Shown here: positions 5,709 through 12,880 of the stretch, piece by piece
Layout of the letters: every line of letters begins with the position of its first letter
How positions within the stretch are numbered: the stretch's first letter is position 1
Assembly: GCA_004558305.1 (NCBI GenBank)
Contig: SFDG01000057.1
Location: forward strand, 1 to 14,277
Origin: Phocaeicola plebeius
GTDB taxonomy: Bacteria; Bacteroidota; Bacteroidia; Bacteroidales; Bacteroidaceae
Direction of reading: 5' to 3'
Length of the DNA stretch: 14,277 bases
Made by a program: the position numbers and the translations under genes
The notes under the pieces: model-generated
What the model was told of the DNA's origin: nothing
The model's input: only the letters and a program-made list of their open reading frames with translations
Database searches by the model: none

Positions 5709-6077
5709 TTACTTCTTCTTGTTAGCAATGGTCTTCTTGGGACCCTTGCGGGTACGGGCGTTGGTCTTGGTGCGCTGGCCGTGAACGGGCAGGCCGCGGC
5801 GGTGACGCAGACCACGATAGCAGCCGATTTCGCTGAGGCGCTTGATGTTCATAGCGGTCTCACGGCGCAGATCGCCCTCGATGATATAGTGATGCTCGAT
5901 GGCATCACGCAGCATGGACTCCTGCTCCTCGGTCAGATCCTTGACCCGGATATCGGGGTTGATACCGGTGGTCTCCAGAACCTTGGCTGCGCGAGCCGGT
6001 CCGATGCCGTAGATATAGGTCAGAGCAACTTCGATCCGCTTGTCGCGGGGAAGATCGATACCAGAAATTCTAGCCAT
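5709..6077 (-). CDS. rpsM: 30S ribosomal protein uS13
   Basis: The 122-residue uS13 sits in the small-subunit head and contacts the P-site tRNA and the large subunit through intersubunit bridges. The N-terminal MARISGIDLPRDKRIEVALTY and helix-hairpin-helix YGIGPARA are present. The signature GLRHRRGLPVHGQRTKTNAR lies near residues 90-109, and the tail is lysine-rich, as needed for tRNA contact. AGGAGG lies about 11 bases upstream of the ATG, in the 19-bp gap after rpmJ. Confidence 0.97.
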   Translation of the reverse strand: MARISGIDLPRDKRIEVALTYIYGIGPARAAKVLETTGINPDIRVKDLTEEQESMLRDAIEHHYIIEGDLRRETAMNIKRLSEIGCYRGLRHRRGLPVHGQRTKTNARTRKGPKKTIANKKK

Positions 6078-6096
6078 ATACTTTCAGCACCTCCTA

Positions 6097-6210
6097 TTAG
6101 CCTTGTCTCTGCTTGTGCTTGGGGTTTTCGCAAATTACCATAACGCGACCCTTGCGCTTGATGATCTTACACTTTTCGCACATGGGTTTAACGGACGGTC
6201 TTACCTTCAT
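6097..6210 (-). CDS. rpmJ: 50S ribosomal protein bL36, zinc-ribbon form
   Basis: A 37-codon gene encodes bL36, the smallest large-subunit protein, which stabilises 23S rRNA packing near the GTPase-associated region. The product reads MKVRPSVKPMCEKCKIIKRK and ends NPKHKQRQG. Cys11, Cys14, Cys27 and His33 form the zinc-binding set of the C-plus type; many genomes also carry a zinc-free copy for zinc starvation, which is not in this window. The ribosome binding site GGAGG lies before the ATG at 6210. It sits between infA and rpsM as in other Firmicutes. Confidence 0.97.
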   Translation of the reverse strand: MKVRPSVKPMCEKCKIIKRKGRVMVICENPKHKQRQG

Positions 6211-6226
6211 ACTGTTTAACCTCCAT

Positions 6227-6243
6227 ATGAGAACGGTTTTCTC
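6227..6243 (-). other. Small hairpin between infA and rpmJ
   Basis: A 6-bp inverted repeat, TGAGAA and TTCTCA with a 5-base loop, lies in the 38-bp gap between the infA stop and the rpmJ ribosome binding site. It is weak and has no U run after it on the minus strand. It may affect message stability only. Confidence 0.3.
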
Positions 6244-6248
6244 AAAAA

Positions 6249-6467
6249 TTACTTACTTCTCCAGGTGATCCGACCCTGGGTCAGATCATACGGAGACATT
6301 TGAACAGTTACCTTATCACCGGGCAAGATCTTGATGAAATTCATTCTGAGCTTGCCGGAAATATGTGCCAGAATGTTGTGTCCGTTGCCAATGTCAACTT
6401 TGAACATCGCATTCGGCAGTGCATCGGTTACGATGCCCTCAATCTCGATTACGTCGTCCTTAGCCAA
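6249..6467 (-). CDS. infA: Translation initiation factor IF-1, TTG start
   Basis: The 72-residue IF-1 binds the 30S A site during initiation and helps IF-2 and IF-3 choose the start. It is a single S1/OB-fold domain: AKDDVIEIEG, ALPNAMFKVDIGNGHNILAH (16-35), SGKLRMNFIKILPGDKV (37-53) and SPYDLTQGRITWR (58-70) match the family end to end. The family begins at MAKDDVIE, which here is encoded from a TTG at 6467 with GGGAGG 8 bases upstream. An ATG far upstream at 6608 in the same frame only reads through the preceding gene. The start lies 1 base after the KOW gene's stop, so translation is probably coupled. Confidence 0.96.
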   Translation of the reverse strand: MAKDDVIEIEGIVTDALPNAMFKVDIGNGHNILAHISGKLRMNFIKILPGDKVTVQMSPYDLTQGRITWRSK

Positions 6468-6468
6468 G

Positions 6469-6774
6469 TTATAAACCTCCCAGGTTGTTCGCTTGCATTT
6501 GACTGGCGAGAAACGCCAGATCTCTTCGTAATTCGCTGTTGAGCACTTTGTCGCCGGAACGAATCTTCCCGGCAACTCTGGTCTCAGAGCGAAGGACCTT
6601 TGTGACATGCTTACGCTTTTTACGCTTGGGCTTCTCCAGTGTGCGGTCCTTACCGTTTGCCAGCATCAGGTAGATGGGGTCTGCTTCAATCACATAAAAC
6701 CATTGGCCCTGATCCCGGCCTGCTGTGGATTGCACCACATCAGAAATATTGATTTCCGATATTGCTGGATCCAT
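6469..6774 (-). CDS. KOW-domain RNA-binding protein (L14e-like)
   Basis: This 101-residue protein is the KOW-domain protein that many Clostridia encode between map and infA. The KOW-like beta segment is AGRDQGQWFYVIEADPIYLM (18-37), followed by a basic stretch, KPKRKKRKHVTKVLR (48-62), suited to RNA binding. Its relatives are called L14e/L6e/L27e-like ribosomal proteins, but its function in bacteria is not settled. I chose the ATG at 6774, 4 bases after the map stop, with GAAGGA upstream. The infA ribosome binding site lies inside its last codons. A role in ribosome assembly or translation is inferred from the operon. Confidence 0.85.
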   Translation of the reverse strand: MDPAISEINISDVVQSTAGRDQGQWFYVIEADPIYLMLANGKDRTLEKPKRKKRKHVTKVLRSETRVAGKIRSGDKVLNSELRRDLAFLASQMQANNLGGL

Positions 6775-6778
6775 AGTC

Positions 6779-7534
6779 TTAAAGTCCTTCGGTGACGGTG
6801 AGGATTTCCGGCTCGCCGTCGGTGATGAGTACAGTATTTTCATAGTGGGCAGAGAGAGAGCCATCGGTGGTGACCACTGTCCAGCCGTCCTTGAGAATCC
6901 GCACATCTGCTGTGCCGGCATTCACCATCGGTTCGACTGCCAGGGTCATTCCCTTCAGCAATCTTGGCCCACGGCCGGGTTTTCCGTAATTCGGAACCTC
7001 CGGCTCCTCATGCAACTGCCGCCCTACGCCGTGACCTACGAAGGAGCGGACAATTGAAAAACCGTTAGACTCCACATGCTGCTCAATGGCGTGGGAGATA
7101 TCTTGCACACGGTTGCCCATGGTGGCGAATTTCATTCCCTCATAGAAGGATTCCCTCGTCACATCAATGAGCCGCTGTGCTTCGGTGCTGATGGCACCGC
7201 AGGGAAAGGTTGCTGCGCAATCGCCATGAAAACCCTTATAGTAAGCACCCACATCGATGGAGACGATATCACCTTCGGCCAGAACATAGCCGCCGGGAAT
7301 TCCGTGGATCACCGTCTGGTTCACCGAGATGCATGCACTTGCAGGGTAGCCGTTGTAGTTCAGGAACGACGGTTTCGCGCCCTGACTGACGATATAATCG
7401 TGGACGGCCTGATCTATTGCCTTCGTCGATACGCCGGGTCTTACCATTTCCCCTGCCAAAGCACGGGCTGCCGCGGTAATTTTGCAGGCCTGGCGCATCG
7501 ATTCCAGCTCGCGTTCATTTTTGATTGCGATCAT
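6779..7534 (-). CDS. map: Methionine aminopeptidase, type I
   Basis: The 251-residue enzyme removes the initiator methionine from new proteins when the second residue is small. All type I active-site residues are visible: His77 (VIHGIP) and the metal ligands Asp94 (SIDVG), Asp105 (HGDCA), His168 (GHGVG), Glu201 (AVEPM) and Glu232 (HYENT). It lacks the N-terminal SH3-binding extension and zinc finger of eukaryotic forms. Its ATG overlaps the adk stop (ATGA), so translation is coupled to adk. Placement beside translation genes fits its co-translational job at the ribosome. Confidence 0.97.
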   Translation of the reverse strand: MIAIKNERELESMRQACKITAAARALAGEMVRPGVSTKAIDQAVHDYIVSQGAKPSFLNYNGYPASACISVNQTVIHGIPGGYVLAEGDIVSIDVGAYYKGFHGDCAATFPCGAISTEAQRLIDVTRESFYEGMKFATMGNRVQDISHAIEQHVESNGFSIVRSFVGHGVGRQLHEEPEVPNYGKPGRGPRLLKGMTLAVEPMVNAGTADVRILKDGWTVVTTDGSLSAHYENTVLITDGEPEILTVTEGL

Positions 7535-8169
7535 ACCTTAGCCCCAATCGCCTTGAGGATATCCTCGTTGGCACCCTCAATGGACTGGTCGCCGTTGACT
7601 ACGCAGAGTCTGCCAAGCTTGCCATAGAAGTCCTTCAGAACCTCGGTGGTAGCGTGGTAGACCTCCAGACGCTTGCGGACGGTTTCGGGCTTGTCATCCT
7701 TGCGGATCACCAGCTCGCTTCCGCAGCTGTCGCAGACGCCATCCACTTTGGGAGGATTGGCAACAACATGATAGCTGGCGCCGCATTTGCCGCAGACACG
7801 CCGGCCGGTCATCCGACCCTCGATCACACTGTCGTCAACCTCGATGGAAACAACATGGTCGATACGAATGCCCTTTGCCTCCAGAGCCTCGGCCTGGGCC
7901 AGGGTGCGGGGCACCCCGTCCAGGATAAAGCCATTGGCACAGTCACTCTGGGCAACCCGGTCGCCGATGATGCCGAGAATCAGCTCATCGGGAACCAGAG
8001 CGCCTTCGTCCATGAATTGCTTTGCTTTTTTGCCCAGCTCCGTGCCGTTGGCGATTGCCTCACGGAGCATATTCCCGGTTGAAATGGCGGGGATGGAGAG
8101 TTTCTTCACCAGAAGCTCTGCTTGTGTCCCCTTTCCGGCGCCGGGTGCGCCCAGTAGAATGAGATTCAT
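7531..8169 (-). CDS. adk: Adenylate kinase, zinc-binding long form
   Basis: The 212-residue enzyme interconverts ATP and AMP with two ADP and balances adenine nucleotides. The P-loop GAPGAGKGT lies at residues 7-15, the AMP-binding region with STGNMLR at 30-36, and FILDGVPRT at 81-89 (Val where many homologues have Phe). The LID domain (about 122-158) carries Cys126, Cys129, Cys146 and Cys149, the structural zinc site typical of Gram-positive enzymes. The ribosome binding site AGGAGG lies 9 bases upstream. It lies 22 bp after secY and overlaps map by 4 bp, the standard Firmicutes arrangement. Confidence 0.97.
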   Translation of the reverse strand: MNLILLGAPGAGKGTQAELLVKKLSIPAISTGNMLREAIANGTELGKKAKQFMDEGALVPDELILGIIGDRVAQSDCANGFILDGVPRTLAQAEALEAKGIRIDHVVSIEVDDSVIEGRMTGRRVCGKCGASYHVVANPPKVDGVCDSCGSELVIRKDDKPETVRKRLEVYHATTEVLKDFYGKLGRLCVVNGDQSIEGANEDILKAIGAKV

Positions 8170-8191
8170 CCTGCCATACCTCCTGATTGAT

Positions 8192-9466
8192 TTAGTCCAG
8201 GAAGCCTTTGTAATGCCGCATCAGCATCTGAGCCTCCAGAGCCTTCACCGTCTCCAGGGCGACGCCCACAACGATGATGACGGAGGTGCCGCCGATGGCC
8301 AGATTCCGGACTTCTGTCATGCAGTTGCCGGCAATGATGGGCAGCAGGGCGACGATGCCAAGATAAACAGCACCAAAGACAATGATCTTATTGATAACCT
8401 TCTGGATGAACTCAGCGGTGGGCTTGCCGGGGCGGAAGCCGGGGATGAAGCCGCCGTTGGACTTCAGGTTGTTGGAAATCTCCACGGTATCATACTGAAT
8501 GGTGGAGTAGAACCAGCTGAAGAAGAAGATCATCAGGAAGTACATAACTGCATAGAACCAGCTGTGGGAGCTCCACACATTGTCGTACCACCAGCCGGAG
8601 GTCTTTCCGGTGAAGGCACAGACGGTAGCGGGGAGGCTGCAGATGGACTGTGCAAAGATGACAGGCATAACACCGGACATGGCCACCTTGATGGGCAGGT
8701 TGGTGTTCTGGCCGCCGTAGATCTTACGGCCAACCACGCGCTTGGCGTACTGGATGGGAATCCGGCGCTCGGCGTCGTTGATGAAGATAATGAACAGAAT
8801 CAGAGCGGTCATACCGACCAGAACGATCAGTGCCATCCACCACTGCATGGAGAACATGGTGCCCACCATGGAGGGAATTCCGGAAATGATATTGGCAAAC
8901 AGGATCATGGAGATGCCGTTGCCGATACCGAACTCTGTAATCTGCTCGCCCAGCCACATAACCATGGCGGAACCGGCAGTAAATGCCAGAATGATAACGA
9001 TTGCAGGCAGAATACCATTGTCGGTGATGATGGAGAAGCCCTGCATGGAGTAATTCTTCAGCATCATGTAGTAAGCCCAGCCCATCAGCAGGCCCAGGCC
9101 CACGGTGGTGTAGCGGGTGATCTTGGCGATGGTCTTCTTGCCTTCCTCGCCGCCGTCCTTGGCCAGCCGCTCCAGAGCGGGGATGGCCACGGTCAGCAGC
9201 TGGATAATAATGGATGCGTTGATATAAGGCTGGATGCCCAGTGCAAAGACCGTTGCCTGAGAGAAGGCGGAGCCGGACATTGCATTGTACAGACCCAGGA
9301 TGGTGGTGGAAAGAACGCTGTCAAAGTAGCTTGCAAGCGTCAGCGTATCGATGTAGGGAACGGGAATCACATTACCCACACGATAAATCAGCAGAATGAA
9401 CAGGGTGAAGATGATCTTCTTCCGCAGCTCGGGGATCTTCCAAGCATTCTGCAGTGTCTGAATCAC
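8192..9466 (-). CDS. secY: Protein translocase subunit SecY, GTG start
   Basis: The 424-residue protein is the channel of the Sec translocase in the cytoplasmic membrane, working with SecE, SecG and SecA. About ten membrane segments are visible. Conserved parts are ALGIQPYINASIIIQLL (75-91), the second signature WLGEQITEFGIGNG (171-184), and the cytosolic loop IPGFRPGKPT (341-350), whose arginine is needed for SecA-driven export. The start is a GTG immediately after the rplO stop, with no base between, and GAGGTGG within the end of rplO as ribosome binding site; the first residues IQTLQNAWKIPELRKK fit the family start. Confidence 0.97.
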   Translation of the reverse strand: MIQTLQNAWKIPELRKKIIFTLFILLIYRVGNVIPVPYIDTLTLASYFDSVLSTTILGLYNAMSGSAFSQATVFALGIQPYINASIIIQLLTVAIPALERLAKDGGEEGKKTIAKITRYTTVGLGLLMGWAYYMMLKNYSMQGFSIITDNGILPAIVIILAFTAGSAMVMWLGEQITEFGIGNGISMILFANIISGIPSMVGTMFSMQWWMALIVLVGMTALILFIIFINDAERRIPIQYAKRVVGRKIYGGQNTNLPIKVAMSGVMPVIFAQSICSLPATVCAFTGKTSGWWYDNVWSSHSWFYAVMYFLMIFFFSWFYSTIQYDTVEISNNLKSNGGFIPGFRPGKPTAEFIQKVINKIIVFGAVYLGIVALLPIIAGNCMTEVRNLAIGGTSVIIVVGVALETVKALEAQMLMRHYKGFLD

Positions 9467-9907
9467 TTAAACCACCTCGGCCTTTCCGCCTGCCTGCTCA
9501 ATTTTTTCCTTAGCAGACTCAGAGAAAGCCGCAGCCTTAACGGTGATTTTCTTGGTCAGAGTGCCGTTGGACAGCACCTTCAGACCATTGGGGCAGCTGG
9601 CAATGACGCCGGCCTCCACCAGTGCGGCAGCATCCACCACAGCGCCGTCCTCGAAACGATTCAGGCTGCCCACATTGACGAAGGTCAGGGGCTTGGCGAA
9701 GATGTTGTTGAAGCCGCGCTTGGGGATACGGCGAACCAGAGGCATCTGGCCGCCTTCGAAGCCGGTACGGACCTTGCCGCCGGAGCGAGCCTTCTGACCC
9801 TTGTGGCCACGGCCGCCGGTCTTGCCGTTGCCGGTGGCAACGCCGCGACCCTTACGCTTGCCGACATGGGTGGAGCCGGCAACGGGAGAAAGTTCATGAA
9901 GTTTCAT
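9467..9907 (-). CDS. rplO: 50S ribosomal protein uL15
   Basis: The 146-residue uL15 helps late assembly of the large subunit. The first third is a glycine- and lysine-rich extension (KRKGRGVATGNGKTGGRGHK, about residues 18-37) that threads through 23S rRNA, then GFEGGQMPLVRRIPKRGF (48-65). The C-terminal half is the globular uL15/uL18e domain with KVLSNGTLTKKITVKA. The start is backed by AAGGAGGA upstream. Its stop codon abuts the secY GTG, which points to coupled translation of secY. Confidence 0.96.
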   Translation of the reverse strand: MKLHELSPVAGSTHVGKRKGRGVATGNGKTGGRGHKGQKARSGGKVRTGFEGGQMPLVRRIPKRGFNNIFAKPLTFVNVGSLNRFEDGAVVDAAALVEAGVIASCPNGLKVLSNGTLTKKITVKAAAFSESAKEKIEQAGGKAEVV

Positions 9908-9921
9908 TTCTTCTCTCCTCC

Positions 9922-10104
9922 TTATTCTACTTCGGTAACCTGCAGCATGAAGCCGATCTTGGCGATCTTGCCGCGGGTCTGGGTGTTGTCGGGCTGAATG
10001 GTGACCTGGCCGATCTTACGAAGACCCAGGCTCTCAGCAGTAGCGATCTGCTTTTCCAGACGGCCGTTCAGGCTCTTAACAAGCTTAATTTTCAGGTTTG
10101 CCAT
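9922..10104 (-). CDS. rpmD: 50S ribosomal protein uL30
   Basis: The 60-residue uL30 is a small large-subunit protein of the ferredoxin-like fold. The sequence runs from MANLKIKLVKSLNGRLEKQI through the conserved SLGLRKIGQVTIQPDNTQTRG (25-45) to GFMLQVTEVE; length and motif match the bacterial form. AAGGAGGG lies before the ATG. It lies 17 bp after rpsE and 14 bp before rplO. Some bacteria lack this gene, so its presence is a minor lineage trait. Confidence 0.95.
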   Translation of the reverse strand: MANLKIKLVKSLNGRLEKQIATAESLGLRKIGQVTIQPDNTQTRGKIAKIGFMLQVTEVE

Positions 10105-10121
10105 GTTAATTGCCCTCCTTA

Positions 10122-10631
10122 TTAACCAACGATTTCTTCCACGCTCTTGCCACGCATAGCAGCCACCTGCTCGGGGGAACGCAGACTCATCAGGCCAGCC
10201 ATGGTGGCCTTAACAACATTCTGGGGGTTGTTGGAACGCAGGCACTTGGAGTACACATCCTTGATGCCCACAGCGTCCATAACGGCACGGACTGCGCCGC
10301 CGCAGATCACGCCGGTACCGACGGGAGCGGGCTTCAGCAGCACGGTGCCGGCGCCGAAGATGCCGGTGACCTCGTGGGGAATGGTGTTGCCATCCAGAGA
10401 GATCTTCACCATGTTCTTCTTGGCATCGGCGATACCCTTGATGATTGCCTCGGAAACCTCGGCAGCCTTGCCCAGGCCGTAACCCACGGTGCCCTTGCCA
10501 TCGCCAACCACAACCAGAGCGGAGAACTTCATGACACGGCCGCCCTTAACGGTCTTGCTGACACGGTTCAGGTAAACGACCTTCTCAATGAACTCAGAGG
10601 GCTCATTGTTAGGAGTCTTATTGTAAGCCAT
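10122..10631 (-). CDS. rpsE: 30S ribosomal protein uS5
   Basis: The 169-residue uS5 acts in decoding fidelity and mRNA unwinding at the entry channel. The N-terminal double-stranded RNA-binding-like domain contains the NRVSKTVKGGRVMKFSALVV loop (22-41), the region where spectinomycin resistance changes occur in other bacteria; it looks wild type here. The C-terminal domain has GAGTVLLKPAPVGTGVICGG and the SNNPQNVVKATMAGL segment. AAGGAGGA precedes the ATG by about 8 bases. It is 18 bp after rplR. Confidence 0.97.
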   Translation of the reverse strand: MAYNKTPNNEPSEFIEKVVYLNRVSKTVKGGRVMKFSALVVVGDGKGTVGYGLGKAAEVSEAIIKGIADAKKNMVKISLDGNTIPHEVTGIFGAGTVLLKPAPVGTGVICGGAVRAVMDAVGIKDVYSKCLRSNNPQNVVKATMAGLMSLRSPEQVAAMRGKSVEEIVG

Positions 10632-10649
10632 TTCTTTTCCTCCTTACTC

Positions 10650-11009
10650 TTAGAATTCGAGGCCAGCCTCGCGGGCACCCTCAGCCAGGGCAGCCACACG
10701 GCCGTGATAAACATAGCCGCCGCGGTCGAAGACGACCTCGCTGATGCCCTTTGCCTTGGCACGCTCTGCCAGGACTGCGCCGACCTTCTTGGCAGCTTCG
10801 CAGTTGCCGGTAGCGCCCTCAAATTCCTTCTCCAGCGTATTGGCGGAAACCAGAGTTACGCCGTTCACATCGTCGATAATCTGAGCATAGATGTTTGCAT
10901 TGCTGCGGAACACATTCAGACGGGGACGCTCAGGGGTGCCGGAGACCTTGCCACGAACGCGGACATGCCGCTTCAGGCGCATTGCTTTCTTATTGATCTT
11001 GCTAACCAT
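10650..11009 (-). CDS. rplR: 50S ribosomal protein uL18
   Basis: The 119-residue uL18 binds 5S rRNA and, with uL5, brings it to the central protuberance. The basic N-terminus MVSKINKKAMRLKRHVRVRG leads to GTPERPRLNVFRSNANIYAQIIDD (24-47), the 5S RNA-binding core. The C-terminus DRGGYVYHGRVAALAEGAREAGLEF is the most conserved part. ATGGAGGT lies upstream of the ATG. It is 15 bp after rplF. Confidence 0.97.
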   Translation of the reverse strand: MVSKINKKAMRLKRHVRVRGKVSGTPERPRLNVFRSNANIYAQIIDDVNGVTLVSANTLEKEFEGATGNCEAAKKVGAVLAERAKAKGISEVVFDRGGYVYHGRVAALAEGAREAGLEF

Positions 11010-11024
11010 TTCGGCACACCTCCA

Positions 11025-11570
11025 TTACTTCTTGCCACCGGTCTTACCAACCTTGCGGCGGATGACCTCAGTGGTATACTTGATGCCCTTGCCCTTGTAG
11101 GGTTCGGGGGGACGCTTGCCGCGGACTTCGGCGGCAAACTGGCCGACGGCCTGCTTGTCGATGCCGCGGATGATGATCTTGTTGGGAGCGGGAACCTCGA
11201 TGGTGATGCCGGGGATCTCGTCCACGATAACCTCGTGGGAGAAGCCCAGACGCATGACCAGCTGGTTGCCCTTCTTCTCGGCACGGTAGCCAACGCCGTT
11301 GACCTCCAGCTCCTTGGCATAGCCCTTCTCAACACCCTCCACCATGTTGTGCAGCAGGGTACGGGTCAGGCCGTGCAGGGACTTGTGCAGGTGCTCCTCG
11401 TCAGGACGATCAACAGTCAGGACATTGCCCTCGACCTTCAGGATCATGTCGGGATGGAAGGTGTAGCTCAGGGTGCCCTTGGGACCCTTAACGGTAACGG
11501 CATTGCCCTGGGCAATGTCCACCGTCACATTTGCCGGGATGATAACCGGCTTCTTACCAATTCTAGACAT
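11025..11570 (-). CDS. rplF: 50S ribosomal protein uL6
   Basis: The 181-residue uL6 lies near the sarcin-ricin loop and factor-binding site of the large subunit. Two repeated alpha-beta domains are visible: the first from MSRIGKKPVIIPANVTVDI to about residue 80, the second from about 83. The family signature near the C-terminus is PPEPYKGKGIKY (154-165), followed by a lysine-rich tail KVGKTGGKK. AAGGAGGA lies before the ATG, within the 14-bp gap after rpsH. Confidence 0.97.
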   Translation of the reverse strand: MSRIGKKPVIIPANVTVDIAQGNAVTVKGPKGTLSYTFHPDMILKVEGNVLTVDRPDEEHLHKSLHGLTRTLLHNMVEGVEKGYAKELEVNGVGYRAEKKGNQLVMRLGFSHEVIVDEIPGITIEVPAPNKIIIRGIDKQAVGQFAAEVRGKRPPEPYKGKGIKYTTEVIRRKVGKTGGKK

Positions 11571-11584
11571 TTCTGAAATCCTCC

Positions 11585-11983
11585 TTACCAGACAAAGGCC
11601 AGAACTTCGCCGCCGATGTGCAGCTCACGGGCCTTCTTGTCGGTCATGACGCCCTTGGAAGTGGAAACGATAGCCACACCCAGGCCCTTCAGAACCTTGG
11701 GCAGCTCGTCAGCGCCGGCGTAAACTCTCAGACCGGGCTTGGAAACGCGGCGCAGGCCGGTGAGGGCAGGCTGCTTCTTGGCCAGGTACTTCAGAGTGAT
11801 GTGAATGTTGCCCTGATTGCCGTTGTCAACAACGGTGAAAGCCTTGATGTAGCCCTCGTCCAGCAGGATCTGAGCAATGGCCTTCTTCAGGTTGGAAGCA
11901 GGGACATCCACGGCTTCGTGCTTTGCAGAGTTCGCATTCCGGATACGGGTCAGCATATCTGCTACGGGATCGGTGATTTGCAT
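11585..11983 (-). CDS. rpsH: 30S ribosomal protein uS8
   Basis: The 132-residue uS8 binds helix 21 of 16S rRNA early in small-subunit assembly. The N-terminal MQITDPVADMLTRIRNAN (1-18) and the signature GVAIVSTSKGVMTDKKAR (102-119) are diagnostic; it ends EVLAFVW. In E. coli, uS8 represses its own operon by binding the message. Here the gene is preceded by a 135-bp structured gap, unlike its tightly packed neighbours, so that gap is a candidate for such control. AAGGAGGA lies 8 bases before the ATG. Confidence 0.97.
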   Translation of the reverse strand: MQITDPVADMLTRIRNANSAKHEAVDVPASNLKKAIAQILLDEGYIKAFTVVDNGNQGNIHITLKYLAKKQPALTGLRRVSKPGLRVYAGADELPKVLKGLGVAIVSTSKGVMTDKKARELHIGGEVLAFVW

Positions 11984-12118
11984 GTTAATATCCTCCTTAA
12001 TGAAGTTACGGGCTTAACCCGTTAAGATCCGGGGGTATCCGGGGAATGCGCCGCGCCGAAGCGCAGCCATCTTCCCAGGACTTCCCGAATCCGTTTTACA
12101 TTGTAATTCGACCTTTAT
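11984..12118 (-). promoter_or_regulatory. Structured 135-bp leader between rpsN and rpsH
   Basis: This is the longest gap in the ribosomal operon. In the minus-strand RNA it can form a 7-bp stem capped by a UUCG tetraloop (12050-12056 with 12061-12067, one G-U pair). Below an internal loop the stem is extended by a second 5-bp helix (12042-12046 with 12072-12076). A smaller 5-bp hairpin (12008-12012 with 12018-12022) follows, just before the rpsH ribosome binding site. No U run follows, and I see no clear promoter or reading frame. It is a candidate autoregulatory or processing element. Confidence 0.5.
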
Positions 12119-12304
12119 TTACCAGCTGGCCTTGCGAACACCGGGGATCTGGCCCTTGTAGGCCAGCTCACGGAAGCAAATACGGCACACGCCGTAGTCG
12201 CGCAGGTAGGCATGGGGTCTGCCGCAGATCTTGCAGCGGTTGTAGCGGCGGCTGGAGAACTTGGCCTCAGCCTGCTGCTTCAGGATCATAGACTTCTTAG
12301 CCAT
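12119..12304 (-). CDS. rpsN: 30S ribosomal protein uS14, zinc-binding form
   Basis: The 61-residue uS14 is a small-subunit head protein. Cys24, Cys27, Cys40 and Cys43 (CKIC and CRIC) make the zinc site of the short C-plus form; the zinc-free alternative is about 89-101 residues long and is not in this window. The ending GQIPGVRKASW is typical of the family. GGGAGG precedes the ATG. It lies 16 bp after rplE, but its downstream gap to rpsH is 135 bp, the widest in the operon. Confidence 0.97.
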   Translation of the reverse strand: MAKKSMILKQQAEAKFSSRRYNRCKICGRPHAYLRDYGVCRICFRELAYKGQIPGVRKASW

Positions 12305-12320
12305 TTTCTATCCTCCCAAA

Positions 12321-12863
12321 TTAAGCGGTGAAAGGAGCGCCCAGCTGGCTCAGCAGCTCTTTGGCTTCCTCGTCGGTGGTGGCGGTGGTGCAGATGCAGA
12401 TGTCCATACCACGGATCTTGTCCACCTTGTCGTACTCGATTTCAGGGAAGATCAGCTGCTCCTTCAGACCGAAGGCGTAGTTGCCGCGGCCGTCAAAGGA
12501 GTTGGGGTTAATGCCGCGGAAGTCGCGGACACGGGGCAGAGCCACGCTGAACAGACGGTCCAGGAACTCGTACATCTTGTCGCCCCGGAGGGTGACCTTC
12601 ACACCCACGGACTCGCCCTCACGGAGCTTGAAGTTAGCCACGGACTTGCGGGCCTTGCACACAACAGCCTTCTGGCCGGTGATGATGCCCAGATCCTTGA
12701 CAATAGCCTCGATCTCCTTGGCGTTGTTCTTGCTCTCACCGCAGCGGACATTGACGATGACCTTGTCCAGCTTGGGGATCTGCATGACGCTCTTGTAGCC
12801 GAACTTCTTGTTCAGAGCAGGAGCGATCTCAGCGACATATCTTTCTTTCATTCTGCTAGCCAT
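12321..12863 (-). CDS. rplE: 50S ribosomal protein uL5
   Basis: The 180-residue uL5 binds 5S rRNA and contacts the P-site tRNA from the central protuberance. Diagnostic parts are ERYVAEIAPALNKKFGYKSV near the N-terminus, the IPKLDKVIVNVRCGES segment, then ITGQKAVVCKARKSVANFKLREG and GRGNYAFGLKEQLIFPEI. I chose the ATG at 12863 (MASRMKERY) because GAGGAG lies about 9 bases before it; a start 36 bases upstream would only add non-conserved residues. It is 17 bp after rplX. Confidence 0.96.
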   Translation of the reverse strand: MASRMKERYVAEIAPALNKKFGYKSVMQIPKLDKVIVNVRCGESKNNAKEIEAIVKDLGIITGQKAVVCKARKSVANFKLREGESVGVKVTLRGDKMYEFLDRLFSVALPRVRDFRGINPNSFDGRGNYAFGLKEQLIFPEIEYDKVDKIRGMDICICTTATTDEEAKELLSQLGAPFTA

Positions 12864-12880
12864 TGAAATACTCTCCTCTC

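Noticed and set aside
6468..6608. Longer infA starting at an ATG at 6608
   Set aside because: The added 47 residues overlap the KOW gene and do not match IF-1; the TTG at 6467 gives the exact family length with a good ribosome binding site.
7787..9997. 736-codon plus-strand open frame antisense to adk, secY and rplO
   Set aside because: It is antisense to three certain genes. Its translation is rich in Gly, Asp, His and Gln, as expected from the reverse of biased codons, and shows no domain or ribosome binding site. It is a shadow frame.
10110..11576. 488-codon plus-strand frame antisense to rpsE, rplR and rplF
   Set aside because: Same cause: Leu/Ala/Asp-rich low-complexity translation opposite well-supported ribosomal genes.
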